This document shows, piece after piece, positions 44,644-55,500 of a stretch of 64,000 nucleotides of DNA. Where the stretch lies: NCBI GenBank assembly GCA_001898035.1, contig MKRX01000006.1:576150-640149 (forward strand), written 5' to 3'. The position numbers were made by a program, and so were the translations under genes. The notes under the pieces were generated by a model, which made no database searches, was not told the origin of the DNA, and saw nothing but the letters and a program-made list of their open reading frames with translations. Every line of letters starts with the position of its first letter. Position 1 is the stretch's first letter. Source of the stretch: Armatimonadetes bacterium 55-13. Its GTDB lineage: Bacteria; Armatimonadota; Fimbriimonadia; Fimbriimonadales; Fimbriimonadaceae.

Positions 44644-46347
44644 TTAGTGGTTCTCCTTGCCAGCGGGAGTGAGATCACCCTTCTTCTTCTTATGGCCGTG
44701 GCTCGGGTGAGCGTACTCGACGCCGGGGAAGTCATAGACTTCATCGGTGACGATCGGAATGTGGTGGAAATTGTGCGTATCGGGTGGCGAGGCAGTCTCC
44801 CATTCGAGTCCATGAGCCCCCCACGGGTTGGCACTTGCCTTTTCACCCTTGAAGAGCGACCAGACCAGGTAGATGCCGGGGATCAAGAACGCAATCGCAA
44901 GGATGGACGCGCCGAGTGACGACGCGATGTGATACGGCTGGAATTCCGGCGCAAAGTAGTAGTAGTGGTAGCGTCGCGGCATACCCATAAAACCGAGGAT
45001 GAACTGCGGGATAAAGGTGAGGGTAAAGCCGATGAAAACGAGCAGAGCGTTTACCTGTGCGATCTTCTCCGGATACATGCGACCGGTCATCTTGGGCCAC
45101 CAGTAGTGGACTCCACCAAGGAACGCGGTGATGGCGCCACCCACCATGACATAGTGGAAGTGCGCGACGATGAAGTACGTACCCGTCAAGTGAACGTCGG
45201 TTCCCGCGCTGGCAAGGAACAGACCGGTGAGACCGCCGATGGTGAACAGTCCGAGGAAGCAGAGCGCGTAGATCATCGGCGCCTGCAATCGGATGTTGCC
45301 CTTGTAGAGCGTGGCCGTCCAGTTGAAGACCTTGATAGCGGAGGGAACCGCAACCAAGAACGAGATCAACGAGAAGACGACGCTTTGATACATCGATTGG
45401 CTGGAGATGAACATGTGGTGTCCCCAGACCAAGAAGCCCAAACCGGCGATGGCCAGCGAGGAGAACGCCACGAAGTGATAGCCGAAGATTCGCTTGCGGC
45501 TAAAGTTCGCGATGATCTCGCTGATGACTCCAAAGCCCGGGAGAATCATGATGTAAACCGCGGGGTGGGAGTAGAACCAGAACATGTGCTGGAAGAGGAC
45601 GGGGTCTCCACCCAGTTCAGGGCTGAAGATGCCGATTCCAGTGATTCGCTCGGTCATGACCAAGCCAAGGGTGATCGCAACGACGGGGGTTCCGAGAAGG
45701 ATGATGACCGAGGTTGCGTACATCGCCCATACGAAGAGCGGCAACCGGAACCAAGTCATTCCAGGAGCGCGCATCTTATGGATGGTGACGATGAAGTTGA
45801 TACCGGTAAAGATGGAACTGAAGCCGACAACGAATGCACCTAGGATGGTGATCGTGATGGTTCCATGCGAGTACATGCTGGAAAGCGGCGTGTAGAACGT
45901 CCAACCGGCTTCCGTACCACCCAAGATCATTCCGATCATGATGAGGATGCCGCCGAGCATGTAGGTGTACCAACTGAGCAGGTTTAGCCTAGGGAACGCA
46001 AGGTCCCTGGCGCCGAGCATCAGTGGTAAGACAAAGTTTCCGATCACCGCCGGAATCGACGGGATCAGGAAGAGAAAGATCATGACGATGCCGTGGGCGC
46101 TAAACGTCTTGTTATAAGTCTCGGACTCCAGCAAGACACCCGCGGGCGACGTGAGCTCCAAGCGGATCATGGAGGCGGCAAAGCCACCCACCATGAAGAA
46201 GAAGGCCGTGGAGATTAAGTAGAGGATGGCGATCCTCTTGTGGTCTCCAGTCAGCAGCCAAGACTTTAACGACTTTCCGTTCGTTAAATAGTTCAGCTGC
46301 TCCTGCTCTTCATGGAGCTCGCCAGGATTGACTACAGTTGCGCTCAT
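44644..46347 (-). CDS. coxA: Cytochrome c oxidase subunit I (A2-type heme-copper oxidase)
   Basis: 567 residues, at least 12 transmembrane helices. Heme a axial His85 ([11 protein letters not shown]) and His398; heme a3 His396 ([11 protein letters not shown]); CuB ligands His261 (YSHPAVY) and His310-311, with the crosslink Tyr265. The E of classical A1 enzymes is replaced by the YSHP arrangement, placing it in subfamily A2. It reduces oxygen and pumps protons in the inner membrane. Its start overlaps the coxB stop by 4 bp. Confidence 0.97.
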   Translation of the reverse strand: MSATVVNPGELHEEQEQLNYLTNGKSLKSWLLTGDHKRIAILYLISTAFFFMVGGFAASMIRLELTSPAGVLLESETYNKTFSAHGIVMIFLFLIPSIPAVIGNFVLPLMLGARDLAFPRLNLLSWYTYMLGGILIMIGMILGGTEAGWTFYTPLSSMYSHGTITITILGAFVVGFSSIFTGINFIVTIHKMRAPGMTWFRLPLFVWAMYATSVIILLGTPVVAITLGLVMTERITGIGIFSPELGGDPVLFQHMFWFYSHPAVYIMILPGFGVISEIIANFSRKRIFGYHFVAFSSLAIAGLGFLVWGHHMFISSQSMYQSVVFSLISFLVAVPSAIKVFNWTATLYKGNIRLQAPMIYALCFLGLFTIGGLTGLFLASAGTDVHLTGTYFIVAHFHYVMVGGAITAFLGGVHYWWPKMTGRMYPEKIAQVNALLVFIGFTLTFIPQFILGFMGMPRRYHYYYFAPEFQPYHIASSLGASILAIAFLIPGIYLVWSLFKGEKASANPWGAHGLEWETASPPDTHNFHHIPIVTDEVYDFPGVEYAHPSHGHKKKKGDLTPAGKENH

Positions 46348-47489
46348 TGTCGATTGGCCTCTTTTTCTTCCATTGAAATTGCGCCCACAGCCAGGTTACG
46401 GCTATTCGGACCGGCTTTCTTCGGACCGGTGTATCCAATTGCATTGGCGGACGACCGCGGGGGAGCCTTATAGTTAGCTCCAGTGGTCTCCAATCCCTTA
46501 TGGATGTCATCGGTGGTTGCAGGAACCTTGGGTTCTGCGGTGGTCCCGAGGGTCTTGATGTACGCGACCAGCTCAAGAATCTGTTCTTCGTTGAGCGTGT
46601 TGTACGCGGACATGGTGTTTTGGTATCCAGCGGTGATATGGTCGTAGGGATCGATGATGGACTTTCGGATGTAGTCCTCATCGGCAACGAGCCCGCTACC
46701 GTCCGTAAACTTGCGTTGTTTGCCCATCAACCCGATCAGGCTGGGAGCGCGGTCGGTGTCCTTATCGCTGTGGCAGTTGTTACAGCCCAGTTGATTGAAG
46801 GCAGCGGCGCCTCGCTGCTCCATGGTCATCGGCTTGACGTCGTTTCCACCCGAGGCGATCCACTCCGCGTAGTCCTTGGGCTCCATCGCATAGACATAGC
46901 CCCCCATTTCCGAGTGCTGCGTTCCGCAGTACATGCCGCAGAACAGGTGATAAACGCCGGGCTTCGTCGCGGTGAACCACTGGGTGGTGTAGCGACCGGG
47001 AACAACGTGGTACTGAACTCGGAATTCTGGAATGTAGAAGGCGTGAATGACGTCTTGCGAAATCATGGTCAAGCGAACCGGCTTCCCGACCGGCACGTGA
47101 AGCGTATTGTTCTCACGGACGCCGCTGGGCGCGTGCTGCGCGTGCCACATCCACTGCTTACCAATGACGTAGATATCCATTGCGTCCTTCGGTGGCGTGC
47201 GCATGTCGATAAAGAGTCGCGTACCGAAGAAGAACACAACCAGGCCGAGGAGTAATGGAATGATTGTCCAGGTTAACTCCAGAGGAAGGTGTTCGTATAT
47301 CGGGCGGGATCGATCTACCTTGGTTCCCTCGCGGTAGCGGACGGCGAAGAAGATCACCAACCCGGCGACGAGAACCGTGAACACGATTGTCAGAATCGTG
47401 AGCGTGTAGAAGATGGCATCGTATTCGCCTGCGAAGTTCGAAGCCCGCTCCGGGGACATTGGGAAGTTGAATGCGTTCATTGAAAGCAA
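46344..47489 (-). CDS. coxB: Cytochrome c oxidase subunit II with fused cytochrome c domain
   Basis: 381 residues (an ATG four codons in is also possible). Two transmembrane helices (30-50 and 74-92). A cupredoxin domain follows with CuA ligands His149, Cys184, Cys188, His192 and Met195 ([13 protein letters not shown]). A C-terminal class I cytochrome c has CNNCH at 236-240. This fused form defines a caa3-type oxidase. It accepts electrons from ActE/ActA or soluble cytochrome c. It is downstream of the sco gene. Confidence 0.96.
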   Translation of the reverse strand: MLSMNAFNFPMSPERASNFAGEYDAIFYTLTILTIVFTVLVAGLVIFFAVRYREGTKVDRSRPIYEHLPLELTWTIIPLLLGLVVFFFGTRLFIDMRTPPKDAMDIYVIGKQWMWHAQHAPSGVRENNTLHVPVGKPVRLTMISQDVIHAFYIPEFRVQYHVVPGRYTTQWFTATKPGVYHLFCGMYCGTQHSEMGGYVYAMEPKDYAEWIASGGNDVKPMTMEQRGAAAFNQLGCNNCHSDKDTDRAPSLIGLMGKQRKFTDGSGLVADEDYIRKSIIDPYDHITAGYQNTMSAYNTLNEEQILELVAYIKTLGTTAEPKVPATTDDIHKGLETTGANYKAPPRSSANAIGYTGPKKAGPNSRNLAVGAISMEEKEANRQ

Positions 47490-47500
47490 TCCTTTGCCAG

Positions 47501-48349
47501 TTAGGCTCGGGGTGATGATCCTCCGTTATCTTTTGGTGCTGCGGTTAGCGGCTCCCGGCGGTTTTGGAACGCCATCACACCGATCCAACTAAAAATTCCT
47601 ATTGCACAAATCCCAGCGATGAGTCGGATGACATTTTCGATCACGAGACTTCTCTCACCGGTTTTGGGGTCAATCATGATGCAACCCAGGAGTTCAACTT
47701 CAGCCTTGGTACCGAGCTTATCCTGGGAAGCGGTGTCGAGGGCGAGCTCGACCATCTTCGGCGGATAGTCCGCGCCGTAGATATATTGAGAAACTTTGCC
47801 GGAGGCGGTCAGCACCATCATTCCCGCAGGGTGATTGATGCGTCCGTCCTTCTCGTCATAGGCATAACCGAAGCCCACGGCATCGGTCACCTTTCTAATC
47901 TCTTTCAGCTCACCGGTTAGGAAGTGGAAGCCTTCTTGGGAGCCTTCCTGGTTGAAAACCTTGAGCAGCGAGACTTTCTTGTTCATCGCTAACTCAGGAG
48001 TCTCCCGAGGATCGATACTCAGAAGGATGACATCGTAATCCTTCCCAACCTTCTTATCTTTGAGAACCGCTACGTCTTTAAGCAAGCTATCGACTTCCTT
48101 TCCGCAAATTCCTCGGCAAAGGAAGAACATGGGAAGAAGGACGACGGGGCGCTTACCTAGAAGCGATGCAAATTTGATGTTCTCGCCTTTCTCGTTTCGA
48201 AGCGTGGCATCGGCGGGAACTTGAGCACCGAGCTTCTGTTCGATCTTCATCTGCTGCAAGGCTTGGTTAAAGCTTTGTTGGGCAGGTGCGAACGACACCA
48301 CGGCAAGTGCCGCGATGCCGGTCAGGATCGTTCTGAAGCGCAGATTCAT
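47501..48349 (-). CDS. SCO1/SenC-type copper chaperone with C-terminal membrane anchor
   Basis: 282 residues. Signal or anchor at the N-terminus (TILTGIAALAVVSFAPA). The thioredoxin-like SCO domain binds copper through CxxxC (FLCRGICG, Cys78 and Cys82) and a later His (RINHPAGMM). After this comes a C-terminal extension with a second transmembrane helix (VIRLIAGICAIGIFSWIGVMAF) that most SCO proteins lack. It probably loads CuA into CoxB, the adjacent gene. It follows the small membrane protein gene by 3 bp. Confidence 0.92.
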   Translation of the reverse strand: MNLRFRTILTGIAALAVVSFAPAQQSFNQALQQMKIEQKLGAQVPADATLRNEKGENIKFASLLGKRPVVLLPMFFLCRGICGKEVDSLLKDVAVLKDKKVGKDYDVILLSIDPRETPELAMNKKVSLLKVFNQEGSQEGFHFLTGELKEIRKVTDAVGFGYAYDEKDGRINHPAGMMVLTASGKVSQYIYGADYPPKMVELALDTASQDKLGTKAEVELLGCIMIDPKTGERSLVIENVIRLIAGICAIGIFSWIGVMAFQNRREPLTAAPKDNGGSSPRA

Positions 48350-48352
48350 GGC

Positions 48353-48808
48353 TTAGTGGCCACCTTCTTGAGGTTGTACCGGAGGCTTTGCCGTACCGGT
48401 CATGTCATCCGTCATATGGACGCCAATATTCGCCTTCCGCTCAGCCGAGAGTTTGATTGCTTGCTCGATCGGAATTCGCTTGAATCCCTGGGCATATTCA
48501 GAGTCTCCCGAAGTCGCCAGAACCTCGTTCTCGTGTTGCCTCAAATCTCGAATTGCGGTCTTTGCGGTGATGTTCGTTTGGAGGATTGGATTTGGTTCGG
48601 CCGGAATTTTCGACGACATCACCGTGTTGACATCAACCTCAGGCGGGTTTAGGTGCCCCAGGAAGTGCAAGCCAGCGTAAACGATGCCCCAGGCAAAGAA
48701 CGCGAAGCCAAAGAAAATCATCGTCGCCTTGAAGATGTTCTTCGGCGCAATGTCCTTTTGCTCGTAACCAAGCTCAACTAGCGGATCAACTTTGTCATCA
48801 GTGTGCAT
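48353..48808 (-). CDS. Small membrane protein of respiratory clusters, unknown function
   Basis: 151 residues from the ATG at 48808; a GGAGG ribosome site 9 nt upstream decides this start over the TTG at 48817. One transmembrane helix (ATMIFFGFAFFAWGIVYAGLHFLG). The periplasmic tail carries PNPILQTNITAKTAIRDLRQHENEVLATSG and FKRIPIEQAIKLSAERK. This layout is like a family found next to cytochrome genes in Acidobacteria (proline-led LQ, RDL..E..L and RIPI(D/E)(Q/R)A motifs). It lies between actF and sco and overlaps the end of actF by 11 bp, so it is part of the operon. An assembly role for the complex is inference. Confidence 0.8.
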   Translation of the reverse strand: MHTDDKVDPLVELGYEQKDIAPKNIFKATMIFFGFAFFAWGIVYAGLHFLGHLNPPEVDVNTVMSSKIPAEPNPILQTNITAKTAIRDLRQHENEVLATSGDSEYAQGFKRIPIEQAIKLSAERKANIGVHMTDDMTGTAKPPVQPQEGGH

Positions 48809-49991
48809 GAGCTTCAACCTCCGTCAAGCGAGGATCGTATGCAGGCAAGAGTGGAGCTTCTTTCACGGCCCCAGAGAATGCCCACGTCCAAAGTCCGCCG
48901 ATGCCGACGATAGCCACCAGATCCCAGAAACTGGGAAGCGGGAGGTCTCGCATGGCAGGCATGACCACGTAGTACATATCAAGCAACCGCATCACCAAGA
49001 TCCAACCGCAAATCTGGGCGAGCAGCTTTGACTGCGCTTTGACTCGCGGCGAAAGCAAGGCGAAGAAGGGAACGAAGAACTGCCCAAGGACCGTCGCCAT
49101 TCCGATTGCGTTCCAGTGGTTGTTGGAACGCTGAACGTAGTAGCTGATGGTCTCGCCCAAGTTGCCAGACCAGATGATCAGGTACTGGGAAAGCGAGGTG
49201 TAACCCCAGAGCATGGTAAACGTGAGAAGCAGGTTGCCCATATCTCGGGTCCAACTCGGCTTAACGATTCCCGCATAAGGCGCCTTGTCTTTGTTCAACG
49301 TGGCAATGATGGTCACGAAGGCGAACGCCATGAGCGCCATGCCAACGACCCACCAAACGCCGTAGATGGTGGACGACCAGTGAGGCTCCAGACTCATCAC
49401 CCAGTCCGTAAAAGCGAAGGTGATCGAGAGAACGAAGGCGACCAGCCCGGGAGCGGCCCAACTTGAACGCCGGTCCGTTTCTTTCATTCCGCCCGTTTCA
49501 TCTTGCTTGCGAGTGGACCGTCGGAGAAGCCCGGTCAATCCCATCCAAAGCAGGAAGAAGAGAGCGGCCCGAATCAGGAAGAACGGCAGGTTAAGATACG
49601 GTTCCTTAAACTGGATCACCTTGTCTGTGGCCTTGACCGCCGGATCCGACCACTTGTAAAGATATCCGTCTCCACGTCCAATCGAGACGATGAACGGAAT
49701 AAAAAGCGCAGCCAGGAGGCCGAAGTTCCGCTTGCTTGCGCCCGCTTCCAGAATTCGCATGACCGGCAGACCCCATTTACCGTTCACCGTGTGGAACAGC
49801 AAGAGGACGCCGAAGCATCCGAGCGAGAGTGACGCCCAGACAATGTAGCCGAATAGATAAGCCTGCCACGCAACCTTATTGCCGCCGAACATGCCGGCCA
49901 AGGTCACGATGGTTCCCAGCGCCCCGACCAGCAAACCTGCGTTAGCGTAGCGGTGAAGGCTTATCGGTTGGTGTTCGTGCGTCTCACTCAT
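48798..49991 (-). CDS. actF: Alternative complex III, quinone-binding membrane subunit ActF
   Basis: 397 residues, ten transmembrane helices of the NrfD-like fold (for example AWQAYLFGYIVWASLSLGCFGVLLLF and NLLLTFTMLWGYTSLSQYLIIWSGNLGETISYYV). This is the shorter of the two NrfD-type subunits of ACIII, without the quinol site charged residues of ActC. ACIII oxidises quinol and passes electrons to cytochrome c or directly to the oxidase. Overlaps actE by 4 bp. Order and length match other ACIII clusters. Confidence 0.92.
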   Translation of the reverse strand: MSETHEHQPISLHRYANAGLLVGALGTIVTLAGMFGGNKVAWQAYLFGYIVWASLSLGCFGVLLLFHTVNGKWGLPVMRILEAGASKRNFGLLAALFIPFIVSIGRGDGYLYKWSDPAVKATDKVIQFKEPYLNLPFFLIRAALFFLLWMGLTGLLRRSTRKQDETGGMKETDRRSSWAAPGLVAFVLSITFAFTDWVMSLEPHWSSTIYGVWWVVGMALMAFAFVTIIATLNKDKAPYAGIVKPSWTRDMGNLLLTFTMLWGYTSLSQYLIIWSGNLGETISYYVQRSNNHWNAIGMATVLGQFFVPFFALLSPRVKAQSKLLAQICGWILVMRLLDMYYVVMPAMRDLPLPSFWDLVAIVGIGGLWTWAFSGAVKEAPLLPAYDPRLTEVEAHAH

Positions 49992-50605
49992 TCGTGGTGA
50001 GCCCCCTCCTCATTTTTCGGGGCTTCAGGTTGCGGGTATTTAGCATCCGCCTCGTCCTTATCGGCCTGGGTCGCATGCTGACTCAACTGGAGCGTTCGGA
50101 TGTAAGCGACGACGGCCCAGCGATCTCGAGGTTCGATTCGAGACGCGTAGGAGTACATGGCGCCGTATCCGTTCGTGATGACATCGTAAAGGTGGCCGAC
50201 CGGGATGTTCCGGAGGCGGTCCGTATGATAATTACCGACCGGGCGGCGGAGGGTGAACCCTCTTTGTGCGATCATGCCTTTGCCGTCGCCAAGTTGACCG
50301 TGGCAGGGTGTGCAGTAGACCTTAAATCGATCTTGGCCTCGGCGGATCAGTTCCTCATCGACCGGCAGGGGGAACTCAGTTACGAGTTTGCCGTCCTTGT
50401 ATCCGGTAAAGAACGCATCGTCCAACCGAAGATGACCCCGAGCGACTGTTCCCTTGATCAGGGGTCGCGAGGCCATTCCATCCGCGTAGAAGTGGCTCTC
50501 CTGGAGTGGATCATGATGCTTGGGCTGCACCCACATATCGGTGTGACATCCAGCGACCAGAAGGCCTCCCGCGACGGCTAACCCAAGTTTGTGAGTCAGC
50601 TTCAT
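49988..50605 (-). CDS. actE: Alternative complex III, monoheme cytochrome c lipoprotein ActE
   Basis: 205 residues. Lipobox LLVAGC (Cys20) predicts lipid anchoring to the membrane. The heme site is CTPCH at 98-102; the axial Met is likely in NGYGAMYSYA. In ACIII, ActE shuttles electrons to the oxidase. The start overlaps the stop of actD by 4 bp. The C-terminus is Glu-rich (PEAPKNEEGAHHE). Confidence 0.93.
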   Translation of the reverse strand: MKLTHKLGLAVAGGLLVAGCHTDMWVQPKHHDPLQESHFYADGMASRPLIKGTVARGHLRLDDAFFTGYKDGKLVTEFPLPVDEELIRRGQDRFKVYCTPCHGQLGDGKGMIAQRGFTLRRPVGNYHTDRLRNIPVGHLYDVITNGYGAMYSYASRIEPRDRWAVVAYIRTLQLSQHATQADKDEADAKYPQPEAPKNEEGAHHE

Positions 50606-51156
50606 TCGGGGGTCTCCCTGACGAGCGAAACGTTATTTGCGTTCATTGTTTCCAGGAACTGCTGCGTTTCAACTTCATCGAACTTCTCGTCTTCAGCCTC
50701 AATGGCGAGGAAGAACTTATCTTGCGAAGCGCGTTCGAAGTTCGGTGTATTGAAAACACCGTGATAAGGCTGTGGGAGCCGATTGAGAGCGAACATCCCG
50801 AACACTGCACCAAAGGCAGCGAAAAGAATGGTCGCTTCATAAGTAACCGGGAAGAACATCGGTAGCGAGTTCAACGGTTTGCCACCCACATTGATGGGGT
50901 AGTCGATAACGGCCGTGTAGTACTGCAGAAGATATCCACCAGCCGCGCCAGTGAGAGCGCCAGCAAAGACGATCCAGGGCACCTTCTCATCTTTAAAGCC
51001 AATGGCGTCGGAAAGTCCATGGACAGGGAAAGGCGTATAAGCATCAAGTTGCTTATATCCTGCCTCTCTCGCCTTATTTGCAGCCGACATCAATTCCTCT
51101 GGGGAATCGAACTCGGCAACCACTCCGTAAGTCTTGGTACCGCTTTTCTTAAGCAT
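50602..51156 (-). CDS. actD: Alternative complex III membrane subunit ActD (DUF3341)
   Basis: 184 residues. Motifs of the DUF3341 family: GVVAEFDSPEELMSAANKAREAGY and HGLSDAIGF. Two transmembrane helices (WIVFAGALTGAAGGYLLQYY, ILFAAFGAVFGMFAL), then LPQPYHGVFNTPNFERA. ActD is a small membrane subunit that anchors the peripheral part of ACIII. It shares its start base with the end of actC. Confidence 0.93.
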   Translation of the reverse strand: MLKKSGTKTYGVVAEFDSPEELMSAANKAREAGYKQLDAYTPFPVHGLSDAIGFKDEKVPWIVFAGALTGAAGGYLLQYYTAVIDYPINVGGKPLNSLPMFFPVTYEATILFAAFGAVFGMFALNRLPQPYHGVFNTPNFERASQDKFFLAIEAEDEKFDEVETQQFLETMNANNVSLVRETPE

Positions 51157-52559
51157 TACTCAACTCCCACCGTAGCTTCCACGTGGGTCTCTTTGGGACC
51201 GTCCTTTTGCTTCATCTTGAACAAGAGGTCCTTCACTTCGAAGATGTTGATCACCGGCAAGAAGCGGATGAAGAGCCACATCAGGAAGAAGAACAGACCG
51301 ATGGTGCCGAAGAACATCGTGAAGTCAACGATTGTGGGGTAGTACATGCGATCGCTGGCGGGCAGGTAGTTCTTGGTGAGCGACATCGGGATGATGACGA
51401 AGCGCTCCAACCACATGCCGACATTAACCACCAGGGCTACCACCCAGACGGTGGGCAAGTGTCTTCTGAGCTTGGGTACCCACATCAGCTGCGGAATGAT
51501 TCCGTTGCAGAGGATGAGCATCCAGTACGCAGGAGCGTAAGGCCCACGGAAGCGCCACTGAACAAGCGATAGCTCTGCCGGGTTCGCCGAATACCAACCG
51601 TAGAAGACTTCCAGGATGTACCCGTAGAAAACGATGAGTCCGGTTGCCAACATGATCTTGCACATCCAGTCGATGTGTCGCATGGTGATCAGATCTTTTA
51701 AGCCGTACCAAGCGCGAACGGGAAGCGCGAGGAGCAACACCATCGCAAAGCCTGCGAAGACCGCACCGGCAACAAAGTACGGCGGGAAGACCGTGACGTT
51801 CCAGCCCGGCACGATCGACATCGCAAAGTCGTAGGAGACGATGGTGTGCACCGAAAGAACGAGCGGAGCAGAAAGTCCGGCGAGCAAGAGGTAAGCCTGC
51901 TCATATCGGTGCCAGTGTTTGGTTGAGCCACGCCAACCCAAAGAGAGCATTCCAAAGATGGTTTGAGGAAGTTTCTTCGTCGCCTTATCGCGAAGCGTAG
52001 CAAGGTCAGGAACGAGTCCCACAAACCAGAAGAGGATTGAAACCGTGGCGTAGGTGGAAACCGCGAATACGTCCCACATCAGCGGCGAGCGGAACTGCGG
52101 CCAGATCGCCATGATGTTGGGATACGGAAGAAGCCAGTAAGCGGCAACCCACGGTCGTCCGGTGTGCAGAAGCGGATACTGCGCAGCGCAGATAACCGCG
52201 AAGAGGGTCATCGCTTCCGCAAATCGGTTAATGGAATTACGCCACTGCTGACGAACCAGGAGCAAGATCGCCGAGATCAGCGTTCCTGCGTGGCCGATAC
52301 CGATCCACCAAACGAAGTTGATGATGTCGAAGGCCCAGCCGGTGGGGATGTTATTGCCCCAGACGCCAACTCCTTGGTAAAGCAGCCAGCCGACCGACAC
52401 CAAGAAGAAGTTGAGCAGCATGAATGCCGCCCCGAACATGATGTACCAGTTCTTCTTGTGCCGTTTGGGGTCTAAGACCATCGAGCCGATCGAGTTATCG
52501 ATCGACTGGTACGTCTGCTGCCCCGTTATCAATGCATCGTTAAGGACTTCGCGCGCCAT
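51156..52559 (-). CDS. actC: Alternative complex III, NrfD-like quinol-binding subunit ActC
   Basis: 467 residues, about ten transmembrane helices. NrfD/PsrC-like motifs: [19 protein letters not shown] (quinol-site region with His), [34 protein letters not shown] and WIVVSMLERFVII-like end ([13 protein letters not shown]). It binds menaquinol near the periplasmic face and hands electrons to the FeS subunit ActB. Starts 3 bp after actB ends. Confidence 0.94.
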   Translation of the reverse strand: MAREVLNDALITGQQTYQSIDNSIGSMVLDPKRHKKNWYIMFGAAFMLLNFFLVSVGWLLYQGVGVWGNNIPTGWAFDIINFVWWIGIGHAGTLISAILLLVRQQWRNSINRFAEAMTLFAVICAAQYPLLHTGRPWVAAYWLLPYPNIMAIWPQFRSPLMWDVFAVSTYATVSILFWFVGLVPDLATLRDKATKKLPQTIFGMLSLGWRGSTKHWHRYEQAYLLLAGLSAPLVLSVHTIVSYDFAMSIVPGWNVTVFPPYFVAGAVFAGFAMVLLLALPVRAWYGLKDLITMRHIDWMCKIMLATGLIVFYGYILEVFYGWYSANPAELSLVQWRFRGPYAPAYWMLILCNGIIPQLMWVPKLRRHLPTVWVVALVVNVGMWLERFVIIPMSLTKNYLPASDRMYYPTIVDFTMFFGTIGLFFFLMWLFIRFLPVINIFEVKDLLFKMKQKDGPKETHVEATVGVE

Positions 52560-52561
52560 TT

Positions 52562-55500
52562 TTATGCCGTGATCTCCGGATTCGGGTTACGAACTCGACC
52601 GAGGTACGAAGTCCGGGGTCGGGTATTCAATTCTTCGAGAAGCAGATAGCTTCTCTTGTCGGCTCGCATCTTGGAGACTCGGCTTTCCTTGTCCGCCACG
52701 TTTCCGAAGACGATGGCCTTTGTAGGACACGCCTGTTCGCACGCGGTGACGACTTCGCCATCCTTGATGTCTCGCCCTTGCTTCTTCGCTTCGATTCTTG
52801 AGTCGTTAATTCGCTGGACGCAGTAGGTGCATTTCTCCATGATGCCGCGACCTCGGACGGTGACGTCCGGGTTGTTGAGCATCTTCAGGAGTTGGATGCC
52901 GTGCGTCTTCTCCGTGGTCACGCGGCCAGGAATGGTGGCCGGGCCTTGGAGAGTCGGGTTCATGAACTGCTGTTGGTTATCCGCATAGTTCAAGTAGTTG
53001 AACCGGCGAACCTTGTAGGGGCAGTTGTTAGAGCAGTATCGGGTTCCAACGCAGCGGTTGTAAACCATCTGATTAAGACCCTCGTGACTGTGAACCGTGG
53101 CGCCGACCGGACAGACGGGCTCACAGGGAGCCTTTTCGCAGTGGACGCACATGACCGGCTGGTGAATAACCTCTTCAGGATTATCCAAGCCGCCGACGTA
53201 GTAGCGATCAACGCGAATCCAGTGAAGCTCGCGGCCTCGCTTGACTTGCTCCTTACCGACGACCGAAATGTTGTTCTCAGCTTGGCAAGCGGTAACACAG
53301 GCGTTACACCCGATACAGGTATTCAAGTCGATGGTCATTCCCCATTGCGGGCCATCGAAATCGAAGACCTTATCGGGATACATCGTCAGCTCTTCGTGTT
53401 TCTCGCCTTCCTTCAGCGAGGGATTACGCCTCCACTCAGCGAGAGTTCCAGATCGAATAATCGAGTAAGGCTCCAGGTCCCCGTGCTGCTCAATCTCGTG
53501 GTGAATTTGCACCGTGGAAAGTGGGAACCAGCCGCCCGCCTTGGTGAGACTTGCGCCGCTCACAAAGGTGAGCGCGTCCGACTTGCGGAACGGATAGGCA
53601 TCGAAGCCTACTTCTTCTGCAACCGTTCCACCCTTCTTTCGGCCATAGCCGAAGTGGACGGTGATCACATCATTCGGGTGCCCGGGCATGACCCAGACGC
53701 CGCCGGTTGCGGTTTCGCCCGAAGCAAGCTTAATTTCCATCTTCTCTTCGCCCTGGACCCCAAGTTGTTGAGCCATGGACGGACTGACATGGATGGCGTT
53801 ATCCCAAGTAATTCGACTCAACGGCTTCGGCAGTTCTTGCAGCCATCCGCTGTTGGCGTAGCGACCGTCGTGAATGGTCGGATCTTCGCGGAGAAGCAAT
53901 TCAACGCCTGAAACCGGAGGCTTCACCGTCGGCGCCCCCCCGGCAGAGATCGCAACGTTCGCTGGAGTGGAATCGGCGACAAGTCCGTTGTTAAGAGCAA
54001 CATCCCACGCCTTACCCGGAAGCTTCTGCTTGTAAGAATTTCGGAGCAAGTCAAAAGAGGGAATCGGCTTGTTTAGGAGCCCTCGAAGCACTTCTGCCTG
54101 AGATCGACTCTCAAAGAGCGGCGCAATAAGCGGCTGAATGAGCGAAACCGTTCCGTCATAGGCCCGAACATCACCCCATTCCTCCAAAAAGTGCGTCTGA
54201 GGAAGATGCCAGTGCGCGAGTTCCGCGGTTTCATCGAAATACAAGCCGTGGTGAATGGCCAATTTCGCCTTCTTCATTGACTCGCCGAAATTGAAATCAG
54301 CCGGAGCGTTGAAGACGGGGTTGCTTCCAAGAACAACTAGTACTTCAACCTTTCCACCGTCGAGAGCCGCTTTGAGTTGTCGGAGCGAATCGAGCTGGAC
54401 TTCGGGACCGAAATCAACACGAGGCCCGTGCTGAACGGTAACACCGTTGTTCCCAAGCTTTTCGTTGATCAGATGACAGAGGTGATGAACCTCGGCAGGC
54501 TGATGATCACCCGGGATCACCACACTTGCGCCCCGGTTTGCCTGGAGGTCGGCCGCGACCTTCCCAATGATGTCACCCGAAACTGACGATGCCCCCGCAT
54601 TTGACGCGATTCCCAGAACAGACGCGATTTGACCGGCAATTGTCGCGACCTCAGAACCCTTGACCGCCCAGCGGTGATCGGCGTTAGTTCCGGTTGCGGT
54701 CGGAAAGCTCTCAAACTGATAGAGGCGATTCATCACGCCACCGTTGGCTTCCAATCGACGACCATCGGCAAAGTCTCGCGCATAGCGCAGACTGCCGGGG
54801 AGATTAATCAGGAAGTCAGCATCGAGCGAAACAATGACCTTGGCTTTGCTGAAATCGTAAGTCGTATTCACGACCTTGCCGTAGGCAGCCAGTGATCCGG
54901 CTCGAACGTTGTCCCTTCCCGCGGGCTCCCATGCGTGCCAGGTGGCCGCCGGATACTCCTTCAGGAAGGCTTCAATCTGCGCGTTAACGAGAGGCGAAGC
55001 AATGGATTCGGTCAGAAGCCGTATTCCAGCCCCACCCACTTCCTTCTGCTTAGCGAGGGCGTTGCGAGCGGCCTTATTGAATTCATCCCACGTGCTGATG
55101 TCCGTGCCCTGCATCACGTTCTGTGATCGGTCCGGGTCATACATCGTCAAGATGGAGGCTTGAATCTGCGAGCTGGTAGAACCCCGACTTTCCGGATGAT
55201 CGGGGTTACCCTCGATCTTCGTCGGGCGACCTTCGTGTTGCTCGACCAGGACACCGACGCCGTAACCGTTGAGCGGGATGGCGCTTGCGTAGTAGAGCGG
55301 CTTACCGGTAACGAGCTCTTCCGGCTGCTTGACGTATGGGACGACCTTTTCCTGGTCCATGAATACGCCGCGACAACCGGCGAGTCCGGCGAGCGCGAGA
55401 GATGCACCCATGAACTTGAGGAAGCCTCGACGATCCATCTCCAGAAGAGATCGACGGTTCGGGAACTCGTCCTCTAGCCATAGTTGGAACTCCTTGGTTT

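Noticed and set aside
44929-45843. 304-residue plus-strand frame opposite coxA
   Set aside because: Very high Asp/Glu/Arg content mirroring the codons of a membrane protein on the other strand; a shadow of coxA.
52892-53911. 339-residue plus-strand frame opposite actB
   Set aside because: Shadow of actB, whose four FeS motifs are clear in the real frame.
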